A stretch of 64,000 bases of DNA, from the NCBI RefSeq assembly GCF_009601165.1, contig NZ_WIRE01000001.1:2852001-2916000 (forward strand). The letters run 5' to 3'. Every line of letters starts with the position of its first letter. Within the stretch, counting starts at the first letter, position 1. The notes below the pieces were generated by a model. That model did not search any database. It was not told the origin of the DNA and saw only the letters and a program-made list of their open reading frames with translations. The DNA is from Alcanivorax sediminis (lineage in GTDB: Bacteria > Pseudomonadota > Gammaproteobacteria > Pseudomonadales > Alcanivoracaceae). The position numbers were made by a program, and so were the translations under genes. Of the stretch, positions 35,659 to 44,446 are shown in pieces.

Positions 35659-37698
35659 ATGACCTGGTTGAAATCCCGTCGCCTGCAGTACCTTTTGGCC
35701 ATCACCGCCCTGTTTTTCGGGTTGATGGTCATACTGCGTGCGATCTTCTACTTCGGATTTTCAGAAGTGCCTGTGACACCGGGCGTAGATCAGGCTGCGG
35801 TGCTGGATGCGCTGGCCGTTGGCCTGCGTTTTGACCTGCGCCTTGCGCTGCTGATGATGCTGCCTCTGGCGGCCATGGCTTACCTGCCATTCATGAACCT
35901 TCTCAACAGCGCACTGATGCGCTTCTTCGGCCACCTTTATCTGGTGATCGCTCTGGCTCTCATGGGGCTGACCTATATCTTTGATTTTGGCCATTACGCC
36001 TATCTGGGCGAGCGGCTGAACGTGACCGCCCTGCGCTTCCTTCAGGATACCCGTGACTCTACCCTGATGGTGTGGGAGAGCTACCCTGTAATCTGGATCC
36101 TGATCGGCTTGATCACCAGTGTCGCCGCGAGTTACTGGCTGGCTCGGGTGGCGGAACGCAAGCTGCTGCAGCGCGCACCAGCCGGTATCAGCTGGCCGAA
36201 TGCCACTGTGGGTTTCCTGGTCTGTTTCGCGCTGTTCTTCTTTGCCATTCTGGGGCGCGTCACCAATATCAATCTTCTTAACCCCATTCCGTTGCGCTGG
36301 AGCGAGGCCTTTATCTCAGGCGATCGCGCCATTGGCGCCCTGGGGTTGAACCCGGTGCTGTATTTTCGCGATACCCTGCTGATTCCCGTTTCTCCCTATG
36401 ACAAGGAACAGGTAAAGGATTATTACCCGCTGATGGCGGATTATCTGGACATTCCTGAAGATCAGCGAGAGAACCTCAACTTCTCGCGCATTGTCGACGT
36501 AAAGAGCCACAAGCTGGACTATGAGCGCCCACCCAATGTGGTGTTTGTGATGCTGGAGTCCCTGGGAGCCAGCCGTGTGAGCAGCTATGGCCTCCCCATT
36601 GAAAGCACGCCCAACCTTGACCGGCTCGGCAGTGAAGGCTGGCGCTTCAAGCACTTCTATGTACCGGTCACCGGTACCGCGAAAACCATCTGGGCGACCT
36701 TCACGGGCATTCCTGATGTGGCTCCCCAGGAAAGCGCCAGCCGCAATCCACTAACCAGTCATCAACGCATGGTAGTCAATGAGCTTAAAGGCTACCGAAA
36801 GTTCTACTTCATCGGCGGCAATGCCGGCTGGGCCAATCTGGACGGCCTCGTTCAGCAAAGTATTGATGGCCTGGAACTGCACCAGGAAGGCGATTGGCAA
36901 TCCCCCAATGTGGATGTGTGGGGCATCTCCGATCTGGACCTCTTCAAGGAATCCAACCAGATCCTGAATGATCTGCCGGATGATCAGCCTTTCTTTGCCT
37001 TTATCCAGACAGCAGGTAACCACCGCCCCTTCACCATTCCGGAAAACAATGGTGATTTCAAAGCCCGTACCGACCTGTCCGATGAAGAACTGGCCAAGCA
37101 TGGCTTCCGCAGCGCCGCCCAGTTCAATGCTGTTCGCCTGCTGGATTACAACGTGGGCGAATACATGAAGATGGCGGAGAAGAGTGATTATTTCGACAAT
37201 ACCCTCTTCGTGTTCTTTGGTGACCACAATAACCGCATCACTACCCTGCCCCACATGCCGCCAGCCATGGAGCAACTGGGTCTGGAGAGCAATCACGTAC
37301 CCCACGTGATCTACTCCCCCCGTTACCTCAAGCCACGGGTAATCGACCAGGCGGTGGGTCTGGTGGATGTGATGCCCACCGTGGCTGGCTTGCTCGGTCT
37401 CGACTATCGCAACACCACACTGGGGCGGGACTTCCAGATCCAGGCCCATGAAGGCGACAGAGCCACCTTTGTGGTGCTGCTGGAAGGGCCCCATCCGATC
37501 TATGGCATTGTCACCCGGGATTTTCTGGTACGCATGGATGACGATGGCAGCAACGCCACCCTCCACGACTTGCACAGCGACACCCCGAAAGAAAATGTCG
37601 CATCGAAGCACCCTGACGTGTTCGAGAAGCTGTTCAATCTCGCACGCGCCCAGTATGAAACCGCACGCTATATGATGTACGACAACGTGGATAATTGA
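35659..37698 (+). CDS. LTA-synthase-like membrane sulfatase/phosphoethanolamine-phosphoglycerol transferase
   Basis: 679 residues from ATG 35659 (GGAGAGAAG ahead). Five membrane helices fill the first 215 residues, followed by a periplasmic sulfatase-fold domain. Metal and catalytic signs: VFVMLESLGAS (Glu ligand), PVTGTAKTIWATFTG (the Thr nucleophile), AGNHRPF (His) and FFGDHNNRITT (Asp-His ligands). This is the LtaS/OpgB-type arrangement. In a Gram-negative the likely job is transfer of phosphoglycerol or a similar group to periplasmic glucans or envelope glycans. The substrate is not shown by sequence. Monocistronic; a composite repeat follows at once. Confidence 0.88.
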   Translation: MTWLKSRRLQYLLAITALFFGLMVILRAIFYFGFSEVPVTPGVDQAAVLDALAVGLRFDLRLALLMMLPLAAMAYLPFMNLLNSALMRFFGHLYLVIALALMGLTYIFDFGHYAYLGERLNVTALRFLQDTRDSTLMVWESYPVIWILIGLITSVAASYWLARVAERKLLQRAPAGISWPNATVGFLVCFALFFFAILGRVTNINLLNPIPLRWSEAFISGDRAIGALGLNPVLYFRDTLLIPVSPYDKEQVKDYYPLMADYLDIPEDQRENLNFSRIVDVKSHKLDYERPPNVVFVMLESLGASRVSSYGLPIESTPNLDRLGSEGWRFKHFYVPVTGTAKTIWATFTGIPDVAPQESASRNPLTSHQRMVVNELKGYRKFYFIGGNAGWANLDGLVQQSIDGLELHQEGDWQSPNVDVWGISDLDLFKESNQILNDLPDDQPFFAFIQTAGNHRPFTIPENNGDFKARTDLSDEELAKHGFRSAAQFNAVRLLDYNVGEYMKMAEKSDYFDNTLFVFFGDHNNRITTLPHMPPAMEQLGLESNHVPHVIYSPRYLKPRVIDQAVGLVDVMPTVAGLLGLDYRNTTLGRDFQIQAHEGDRATFVVLLEGPHPIYGIVTRDFLVRMDDDGSNATLHDLHSDTPKENVASKHPDVFEKLFNLARAQYETARYMMYDNVDN

Positions 37699-37703
37699 AG
37701 CGA

Positions 37704-37963
37704 CACTACACGCAACACGCAAACCGGGGCCTCGGCGATGGGCGAGGCTCTGGTGCTGACGAAAGAGTAGTTTCGAGTTTCGAGAAGCGAGGTTCGAAAA
37801 TCAAAATCTCAAACTCCGCCCTCTACACATGGATTGTTGCCTTTCGCAACTCGAAACTCGCTTCTCGAAACCGCATACCTCACCCATGCAAGGTTCGCTT
37901 GCAAGCCAATCCCGAGCTGAAGGTTTTCGCATGTTGCATGAAGCGTGTTGCGTACCGCGTTTC
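37704..37963. repeat. Composite repeat element 6: double-nested heptad arms
   Basis: The outer left words are CACTACA, CGCAACA, CGCAAAC (37704-37724). The inner left words are GAGTTTC, GAGAAGC, GAGGTTC, GAAAATC (37775-37802). After the core come inner right words GCAACTC, GAAACTC, GCTTCTC (37846-37866), then a REP-like right arm (ACCTCACCCATGCAAGG...). The outer right words GCATGTT, GCATGAA, GCGTGTT, GCGTACC, GCGTTTC (37929-37963) run up to the last base before the Anbu stop codon. It separates the LTA-synthase-like gene from the Anbu operon, which converge here. Confidence 0.8.
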
Positions 37964-38686
37964 CTATTCCCACTCCACATCCGGCAATTTCGCAAACGCT
38001 TCTCTCAGCCCCTGTGACCAGGCTTCTCCCAGTGCGCGAAAGCCGCTGTCTTCATTCGTCACATCATGGTGATTGGACAAGTCAAAACTGTCTGACTTGT
38101 AAATCAGCACATCCAGCGGCAATCCCACTGACAGGTTGGAACGGATCGTCGAATCCAGACTGATCAGGGCGCATTTGGCCGCATCCTTCAGGGGAAGGTG
38201 ATAATCCACCACGCGATCCAGAATCGGTTTGCCGTATTTGATCTCACCAATCTGAAAATAAGGCGTGTCCGATGTGCTCTCTATAAAGTTGCCTTCAGGG
38301 TACACCTGAAACAGACGGTGCCTTTCACCATGGATCTGGCCGCCAACGATGAAACTACTGCCAAAATCCACATTGCCCTGGCTCTGCCCCGCATCCCGAC
38401 GGATCACTTCCCGGCAGGTGCTGCCCACGATGGTTGCCACTTCATACATCGAACGGGCACCGAACAGGTTAGGCTGATCGCTGTTGAGACGCATATTGAG
38501 CAGGCTGATTACACTTTGCGTGGTCGCCAAATTACCTGCACTCAGTATGACAATGGAACGCTCGCCATCCATCATGAACTTGTGCAGTTTTCTGAAGGTG
38601 GCAATGTGGTCCACCCCCGCATTGGTGCGCGAATCCGCAGCAAACACCAGTCCCTTCTCCAGGGACATGGCCACGCAATAGGTCAT
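37964..38686 (-). CDS. Anbu, ancestral proteasome-type peptidase subunit
   Basis: 240 residues of the Ntn-hydrolase proteasome fold. MTYCVAMSLEKGLVFAADSR with Thr2 as probable nucleophile after Met removal, then TNAGVDHIATFRKLHKF (the conserved Anbu segment including the active-site Lys region), and SFIVGGQIHGERHRLFQVYPEG match Anbu rather than HslV. Last gene of a leftward four-gene operon that also encodes an ATP-grasp protein, an alpha-E protein and a transglutaminase. This set recurs across bacteria and has been proposed to make and process peptide tags or peptide bonds; no substrate is established. Spacing to the transglutaminase is 32 bases. Confidence 0.9.
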   Translation of the reverse strand: MTYCVAMSLEKGLVFAADSRTNAGVDHIATFRKLHKFMMDGERSIVILSAGNLATTQSVISLLNMRLNSDQPNLFGARSMYEVATIVGSTCREVIRRDAGQSQGNVDFGSSFIVGGQIHGERHRLFQVYPEGNFIESTSDTPYFQIGEIKYGKPILDRVVDYHLPLKDAAKCALISLDSTIRSNLSVGLPLDVLIYKSDSFDLSNHHDVTNEDSGFRALGEAWSQGLREAFAKLPDVEWE

Positions 38687-38718
38687 GCTGTTCAGCTCCG
38701 ATCAAGATCCCCGCCGGT

Positions 38719-39516
38719 TCACTGCATGCTTTCGGACACGGTCCGGTTGACCTGTGCCACCGCTTCCAGTGACTCGACTCCACCGCCGAAGCGTACACCA
38801 CGGACCGGACATGCATCCATATAATCCATGCCCACCGCCAGCTTGAGGTGATGGCGCGGCTGACAGATCTGGTTGGTGACATCAAAGGTTTTCCAGCTGT
38901 CATCCTGCCAGACTTCCGCCCAGGCATGGCTGGCCACATGCTCGGAATCCTTGCTGTACAAATAGCCACTCACATATCGGGCCGGCATCCCCAAAGCACG
39001 ACAGCAGGCCAGAAAAACATGGGTATGATCCTGGCACACCCCCTTTCCGATTTTCCAGGCTTCTCGGGCATTACTGGCAACACTGGTCACGCCGGGCGTG
39101 AACGGCATGCCCTCCAGAATGGATTCACTTAACCGCTCAAGCCGCCCGGCATTCGCCATGGAGTCGTACCGGTGAGCCAGCTCCTCCAGCGCTTCATTAC
39201 ACTCCGTCAAAAACGTGGGCCGGGTAAAGACCAAAGGTGACAGTCGATGATCGCTATCCTCACTGTCTTCATCCGTAATCTCCACTTCACCCTTCACGGT
39301 CAGCGAGATTTGCTGGTGTGGCTTGTCCAGCGTCAGCACATGCAGAATGTTGTTATAGCTATCGGATCCTTCATCTGCCTGCTCAGGCAGATCCAGCTCC
39401 CAGCTCAATACCCGCTGCCGCGCCGAGGGCCGCGGCGTCAGCCGCAGGTACTGGGTGCTGTGCTTCACCCGTTCCGAATAACGGTATTCCGTGCTGTGTT
39501 GAATGGACAGTTTCAT
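38719..39516 (-). CDS. Transglutaminase-like protein of the Anbu operon
   Basis: 265 residues. N-terminal beta-rich domain (MKLSIQHSTEYRYSERVKHS, the bacterial transglutaminase N-terminal region, about 1-90), then a papain-like core with the catalytic triad: KIGKGVCQDHTH (Cys), ASHAWAEVWQDD (His) and KTFDVTNQ (Asp). All three residues are intact, so either peptidase or amide-bond transfer activity is plausible. No signal peptide. Its start overlaps the stop of the alpha-E gene by 4 bases. The family is the one usually seen beside alpha-E and permuted ATP-grasp proteins. Confidence 0.92.
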   Translation of the reverse strand: MKLSIQHSTEYRYSERVKHSTQYLRLTPRPSARQRVLSWELDLPEQADEGSDSYNNILHVLTLDKPHQQISLTVKGEVEITDEDSEDSDHRLSPLVFTRPTFLTECNEALEELAHRYDSMANAGRLERLSESILEGMPFTPGVTSVASNAREAWKIGKGVCQDHTHVFLACCRALGMPARYVSGYLYSKDSEHVASHAWAEVWQDDSWKTFDVTNQICQPRHHLKLAVGMDYMDACPVRGVRFGGGVESLEAVAQVNRTVSESMQ

Positions 39517-40442
39517 ACCAGCTCCAGGTATTCACTTTGAATGGTGTCCGCCAGCTCATTGATGCGGCGAAGAAAGTCCGTCAGATAATCATTCAGGCCA
39601 ATATCAACGATATGTTCCATATCGCCGTACTGCAGGCGAGCCAGCTGCACCGCGGCAAGGCGTTTTGATTGCAAACCCGCATTGCCTTCAATGGCTGGCA
39701 AAAGATCACAAAGCATCTGCAGGCACGAAAGCAACGAGCGCGGCACTTCCGGTCGCAAGATCAGCAGTTCCGCCACTCGCTCTGCATTAATGGTCTCACT
39801 GAACATTTCACGAAACGCCTCATAGGCGCCCACCGATCGTAACAGCGCATGCCAGCGGTAATAGTCCAGCGTGGTATTGGATTCCGACTGTCCCTCGCGA
39901 TGTTTCACATCCAGAATACGGGCCGTGTTGTCAGCCCTCTCGATGAAGGTTCCCAAACGCAGAAATCGGAAGGTATCACTACGCATCAAGGTGCCGTAAG
40001 TCGCTCCGCGGAAAAGGTGAGAACGATTTTTTACCCATTCAAAGAACGCGGTTTCGCCGTAAGCCTGCAGGCCCGTCTGGCGGATCTCCTTCAATTCCAG
40101 CCAGGTGCTGTTGACGCTTTCCCACATCTCAGAGGTGATCTTGCCTCGCACTGCATGGGCACTGGCCCGGGCCTGACGCAGGCAGGAGTAAATACTGGCA
40201 GGGCTATCCGCATCCAGGGTGAAAAAGAACAGCAGGTTCTGAATGGTGATCTTTCCGTAGCGAGACCCATAGTGATCCGCAGTCCCGGTAATCGCTAACG
40301 GCGCCGCCATCTCTGCCTGGGTATCCACCGCAAAGCGAATCAGCGACAGGTTCCAGACCACGTCCAGCATCCGCGCCGTATTCTCTGCCCGCTCAAAATA
40401 GCGGGACAGCCAGTAAAGGTCCGAAGCGGTACGACTCAGCAT
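39513..40442 (-). CDS. Alpha-E domain protein of the Anbu operon
   Basis: 309 residues, almost entirely helical, starting MLSRTASDLYWLSRYFERAE and containing FLRLGTFIERADNTARILDV, the two repeated ERAxNTAR motifs that define the alpha-E family. The family is of unknown biochemistry but nearly always lies beside the permuted ATP-grasp and transglutaminase genes, and is thought to act with them. It overlaps the ATP-grasp gene by 7 bases and the transglutaminase gene by 4, so all three are translationally coupled. Confidence 0.93.
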   Translation of the reverse strand: MLSRTASDLYWLSRYFERAENTARMLDVVWNLSLIRFAVDTQAEMAAPLAITGTADHYGSRYGKITIQNLLFFFTLDADSPASIYSCLRQARASAHAVRGKITSEMWESVNSTWLELKEIRQTGLQAYGETAFFEWVKNRSHLFRGATYGTLMRSDTFRFLRLGTFIERADNTARILDVKHREGQSESNTTLDYYRWHALLRSVGAYEAFREMFSETINAERVAELLILRPEVPRSLLSCLQMLCDLLPAIEGNAGLQSKRLAAVQLARLQYGDMEHIVDIGLNDYLTDFLRRINELADTIQSEYLELV

Positions 40443-41881
40443 GCGTCCTCCTCCCCGCCTTCCAGCACCCAGGTGTCTTTGGTGCCGCCTCCCTGTGAGG
40501 AATTCACCACCAGAGAGCCCGCCTTCATTGCCACCCGTGTTAATCCCCCCGGTACCACCCGGGTGTCATGACCACTGAGCACGAAAGGACGAAGATCGAT
40601 ATGACGAGGGGCAATACCTTCTTCCACGAATATCGGGCAGGTGGACAGCGACAGGGTTGGTTGCGCAATATAGTTTTCCGGGTCTGCCAACAGACGATCA
40701 CGGAACATCTCAATCTCTGCACTGCTTGCCGCCGGCCCAACCAGCATCCCGTAGCCCCCCGCCCCGTGGACTTCTTTAACCACCAGTTCGGGCAAGCGCC
40801 CCAGCACCTCTTTCAGGTCCTCAGGTTTGCGGCACTGCCAGGTGGGCACGTTGTGCAAGATAGGCTCTTCATCCAGATAGAAACGGATCATGTCCGGTAC
40901 GTAAGGATAGATGGACTTGTCATCCCCGACGCCAGTGCCCACCGCATTGGCCAGCACCACATTACCCTGACGGTAAACTGACAGAAGGCCCGGCACGCCC
41001 AGCATGGAATCAGAGCGAAAGGCCAACGGATCGAGAAAGTCATCATCGATACGCCGATAAATCACATCCACCCGCTGCGGGCCCGCCGTGGTGCGCATGT
41101 ACACGTAGCCATCCTTGACGAACAGGTCGGCCCCTTCCACGAGCTCGATGCCCATTTGCTGAGCCAGAAAGGCATGTTCGAAATAGGCGCTGTTGAACTG
41201 TCCAGGCGTCAGAAGCACCACTGTTGGGTGACTGTGACTGGCACTTTGCTGCAGGGTTTCCAGCAACAAGGTCGGGTAATGCTCCACCGGTGCCACAGTC
41301 TGTTCAGCAAACAGCTCCGGAAACAGACGCATCATCATGCGCCGGTTCTCGATCATGTAACTCACACCAGAGGGCGTGCGCAGGTTGTCCTCCAGTACAT
41401 ACCAGTCCCCTTCACCATCACGAATCAGGTCCACACCGCTGATCTGCGAATACACCTGATTGGGAAGGTCCACGTCCTGCATGCAAGGCTGGTACTGACT
41501 GTTGCCAAAGATCTGTTCGGCGGGAATACGACCGTCGCGGATGATGTTTTGGTCGTGGTAGATATCGTGGAGGAAGAGATTAAGGGCATTGACGCGCTGG
41601 ATCGCCCCTTTCTCCAGCAACGCCCATTCGCTGGCGGGTATCACACGTGGCAAGGTATCGAACGGAATCAGGCGCTCCGTGCCGCTTTCCTCGCCGTAAA
41701 CGTTAAAGGTAATACCAACCCGATGAAACTGAAGTTCCGCTTCCTTGCGCTTGCGTTGCAACAGACCGCGATCCTGCTGCAGCAACCAATCGTGATAACT
41801 CGTATAGTGAGGCCGCACCCCACCGCCCGGCGCTATCATTTCGTCGAAACCGGACACCGCCGGCAACTTTAATGACCGCAT
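40436..41881 (-). CDS. Circularly permuted ATP-grasp type 2 protein of the Anbu operon
   Basis: 481 residues from ATG 41881, which has CAAGGAATTCGCC ahead; an open frame further up (to 41929) lacks a site. Key blocks: GEGDWYVLEDNLRTPSGVSY (the ED-N metal/ATP block, near residue 170), VYMRTTAGPQRVDVIYRRID, LVVKEVHGAGGYGMLVGP (glycine-rich nucleotide loop) and RHIDLRPFVLSGHDTRVVPG. By family it forms an amide or peptide bond using ATP, that is, a peptide ligase. It is the first gene of the operon; the promoter should lie in the 190-base divergent gap with the LhgO-like gene. Confidence 0.92.
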   Translation of the reverse strand: MRSLKLPAVSGFDEMIAPGGGVRPHYTSYHDWLLQQDRGLLQRKRKEAELQFHRVGITFNVYGEESGTERLIPFDTLPRVIPASEWALLEKGAIQRVNALNLFLHDIYHDQNIIRDGRIPAEQIFGNSQYQPCMQDVDLPNQVYSQISGVDLIRDGEGDWYVLEDNLRTPSGVSYMIENRRMMMRLFPELFAEQTVAPVEHYPTLLLETLQQSASHSHPTVVLLTPGQFNSAYFEHAFLAQQMGIELVEGADLFVKDGYVYMRTTAGPQRVDVIYRRIDDDFLDPLAFRSDSMLGVPGLLSVYRQGNVVLANAVGTGVGDDKSIYPYVPDMIRFYLDEEPILHNVPTWQCRKPEDLKEVLGRLPELVVKEVHGAGGYGMLVGPAASSAEIEMFRDRLLADPENYIAQPTLSLSTCPIFVEEGIAPRHIDLRPFVLSGHDTRVVPGGLTRVAMKAGSLVVNSSQGGGTKDTWVLEGGEEDAC

Positions 41882-42051
41882 GGCGAATTCCTTGGTCCTG
41901 GGGCACGCTACAGGCATGCCCCTGAGCACTTCTCACTCAACACTTCAGCAAGTCCTGTGCCAGAATGGGCATAGCAGAAAGGCCATTTGACACGGCTTTG
42001 CCGGACTCAGGATCCAAAACAGGGCAAGACGAAGTGCATGGTGCGAATTGC

Positions 42052-42065
42052 GCCCGGATTCGGGC
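42052..42065 (+). promoter_or_regulatory. Hairpin over the ribosome site of the LhgO-like gene
   Basis: GCCCG-GATT-CGGGC ends 6 bases before the ATG at 42072; the only G-rich stretch that could pair with 16S rRNA (CGGGC) lies in its right arm. It might limit translation. Confidence 0.3.
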
Positions 42066-42071
42066 ATAGAC

Positions 42072-43181
42072 ATGGAAATCGTTGATACCGTTATCGTTGG
42101 CGCCGGTGTGGTCGGCCTTGCCGTGGCACGGGCATTATCCGCGGACCGCTCCGTCATCATTCTGGAGCAGGAAGACCGGATTGGTACTCACCTCTCCTCG
42201 CGCAACAGCGAGGTCGTTCACGCCGGACTCTATTACCCTCCCGGCTCACTCAAGTCGCAGCTATGCCTGGCTGGCAATGAAGCACTGTATCGATACTGTG
42301 AAGAGACAGGCGTACCTTTCCGACAGTGCGGCAAGCTATTGGTGGCACAACAGGGACAGGAGCAACAACTTCACCAATTGCAACACAATGCCACAGCCGC
42401 GGGGACTCTTCCCCTTCAACTCCTTGCCAGAGCTGAGTGGCAACGACAGGAACCTTGGCTGCGCGCCAGTGAGGTATTGCTTAGCCCCCACTCAGGCATC
42501 ATAGACAGCCACGCCCTTCTTGCCCGGCTCAATTGGGATGCCGAACGCAACGGGGCCATGCTAACCCTGCGCCACAGAGTCGAGAACATCACATGCGAAT
42601 CAAATCACTTCACCCTCTCGGTGATTGATAGCGACAGCCAGCACTTTCACCTTGGCTGCCAACAATTGATCCTCGCCGCCGGGCTGTTCACCACCCGCCT
42701 ATTGGAAAATGCATCAGGCTTTCCTTCCAGAAGGATCCCGGAACAGCGCCAGGCACGTGGTAATTATTTTTCGCTGCTTGGCCGCAGCCCAACTCAAAAG
42801 CTGATCTACCCCATGCCGGAAAGTCATGGTCTGGGCGTACATCTCACCGTAGATCTGATAGGTCAGGCACGCTTTGGCCCGGATGTGGAGTGGATCGACA
42901 ACGATCTACCTCCAGATTACGCGGTCAACGCAGATCGCAAGCTGCGATTTCTGGAAGCCATTCGCGAGTACTGGCCTGATGTAAATCCGGGGCAATTGCA
43001 GCCAAGCTATGCCGGTATTCGACCCAAACTGTATAGCGGCGGTAAGCCCGTCACGGACTTTCTGATTCAGGATGAGGAGCAGCACGGGCTGGCCGGCATG
43101 ATCAATCTGTTGGGTATCGAATCACCGGGCCTGACTGCCGCCCTGGCAATTGCAGACGAGGTAAGAAATCGCCTTGCGTGA
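42072..43181 (+). CDS. FAD-dependent 2-hydroxy acid oxidoreductase (LhgO/L2HGDH-like)
   Basis: 369 residues, DAO family. VDTVIVGAGVVGLAVARALS is the FAD-binding GxGxxG; SSRNSEVVHAGLYYPPGSLK is characteristic of the L-2-hydroxyglutarate dehydrogenase branch, as is SYAGIRPKL near the C-terminus, and MINLLGIESPGLTAALAIAD ends the FAD domain. It probably oxidises L-2-hydroxyglutarate or a related 2-hydroxy acid to the keto acid and reduces the quinone pool or oxygen. The start ATG 42072 has a weak ribosome site within a hairpin. Divergent from the Anbu operon. Confidence 0.87.
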   Translation: MEIVDTVIVGAGVVGLAVARALSADRSVIILEQEDRIGTHLSSRNSEVVHAGLYYPPGSLKSQLCLAGNEALYRYCEETGVPFRQCGKLLVAQQGQEQQLHQLQHNATAAGTLPLQLLARAEWQRQEPWLRASEVLLSPHSGIIDSHALLARLNWDAERNGAMLTLRHRVENITCESNHFTLSVIDSDSQHFHLGCQQLILAAGLFTTRLLENASGFPSRRIPEQRQARGNYFSLLGRSPTQKLIYPMPESHGLGVHLTVDLIGQARFGPDVEWIDNDLPPDYAVNADRKLRFLEAIREYWPDVNPGQLQPSYAGIRPKLYSGGKPVTDFLIQDEEQHGLAGMINLLGIESPGLTAALAIADEVRNRLA

Positions 43182-43284
43182 GGCCCTGACCGGCAGAAGT
43201 CCAGCCTGCTGATCAACCCGGTCACGATAAAGGAGAAGCGGTGATCTCTCGCCGCCGGTTAATTTCTGCCTTTCGCATCAGTCT

Positions 43285-44076
43285 TCAGACGTCTGCCCAG
43301 CTATTATTCCTCCCCATCACCGAGCCAGCCAATCGCACTACCACGCTATCCGGCAGGCAACGTGTTATCCAGGTCATGGCTCGATACATCCCTCCAGGCA
43401 CCACTACGGCCTTCCCCCTTGCCAGCCCCTCAAGACCGGCCCTCGCCACTGGCTCCACAGGCATCATGGCCTTTTCCAATGAGGGGTCCATCTGGCCACG
43501 CGCCTTGGCAGAAAACTCTGTCCGGGTGCCACCGGGACTCAGCGTGGTCACGGTAATGCCTGACGGTTTCAGCTCTTCATGCAAAGCCCGACTCAATGTC
43601 TGCACAAACGCTTTGCTCGCCGCATAGGCTGCCATCCCCGGAATCGGGAACCAGGCAGAAACCGAACTCACGTTGAGGATCCAGCCCTCACCACGGCCAG
43701 CCATGGGCTCGGCAAAAAGACGGATCAGTGCCAGCAAAGCGCGGTCGTTCACATCCACCATGCCAAGCTGTTCTTCCAGGGACATCTCAAGCGTCGATTT
43801 CTGATAACCGAAACCCGCATTGTTGATCAAAATATCCACCTGCGAACCTCGCCGCTGAACCTCATCAAAAAGCATCTGAGGTGCATCCCGCAGAGCCAGA
43901 TCCAGGGTAATCACACCCACGCTCACCTCAGCCAACTGGGCTGCCAGCGCATCAAGACGCTCAGTCCGCCGTGCCACCAGAATCAGGTTGCAGCCCATCG
44001 CCGCCAACTGACGAGCCATTTCTTCACCAATGCCACTGGAAGCACCAGTGATAAGGGCGGTTTTTCCTGAAAACAT
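43285..44076 (-). CDS. Short-chain dehydrogenase/reductase (SDR)
   Basis: A classical SDR, 263 residues. The start at 44076 follows GAAACGGAGGTTGT and gives MFSGKTALITGASSGIGEEM, with the TGxxxGIG cofactor motif; NNAG follows in DILINNAGFGYQ, then the Ser (LNVSSVSAW) and YxxxK (YAASKAFV) catalytic residues. Arg residues after the first strand (VARRTERLDAL) suggest NADP(H). A C-terminal hydrophobic stretch is present. Its substrate is unknown; similar proteins are annotated as ketone or fatty reductases. It converges on the LhgO-like gene. Confidence 0.9.
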   Translation of the reverse strand: MFSGKTALITGASSGIGEEMARQLAAMGCNLILVARRTERLDALAAQLAEVSVGVITLDLALRDAPQMLFDEVQRRGSQVDILINNAGFGYQKSTLEMSLEEQLGMVDVNDRALLALIRLFAEPMAGRGEGWILNVSSVSAWFPIPGMAAYAASKAFVQTLSRALHEELKPSGITVTTLSPGGTRTEFSAKARGQMDPSLEKAMMPVEPVARAGLEGLARGKAVVVPGGMYRAMTWITRCLPDSVVVRLAGSVMGRNNSWADV

Positions 44077-44446
44077 ACAACCTCCGTTTCTATGAGTACG
44101 AGCCCCCTGCAGGAGAGACAACTTGTTGCCCGAATGGGGCGGGTCATTCTGGAAAGGCCATGCCATCGGAAAGCTCTTCGTTCATCAAGTTGAATCTCCC
44201 ACCATTCGAACGGCGTCTCTGGAACCCTTGCCTCGCTGAGACGAGGATCGCCATGCAAGCATAGCTCCTACAGGGGGCATCAGATCCTGCCTGTCGCCGA
44301 ACTCGACGATTTGGAAGGCGTTTCTATTAACCAAAAAAACGGGCAACTATTTTGGGGCTTATTTCCGATCAAACGTAGCTTGTAGCTAAAAGCAAAAAAC
44401 CCGGCACAAGGCCGGGTTTTTTGTTGGTGCGGAAAGCGCGCTGTTT
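44077..44446. other. Intergenic region with two repeat fragments, between SDR and etfA
   Basis: 44105-44133 (CAGGAGAGACAACTTGTTGC..) matches one arm of the inverted repeat at 61333-61408. 44221-44271 (TGCCTCGCTGAGACGAGGATC..CTCCTACAGG) is a lone REP-like right arm. 44394-44422 is the etfA terminator. No gene is supported. Confidence 0.6.
44394..44422. terminator. Terminator after etfA (bidirectional form)
   Basis: AAAAAACCCGGC pairs with GCCGGGTTTTTT around a short ACAAG loop, 25 bases beyond the etfA stop. It has A- and T-runs on both sides. Confidence 0.88.

Noticed and set aside
36751..37722. 323-codon frame antisense to the LTA-synthase-like gene
   Set aside because: Shadow frame over the sulfatase-domain metal motifs; no ribosome site.
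43241..43627. 128-codon frame on the plus strand after the LhgO-like gene
   Set aside because: Although it has GGAGAAGCG ahead, it runs antisense into the C-terminus of the SDR gene, whose motifs are complete; composition does not look coding.
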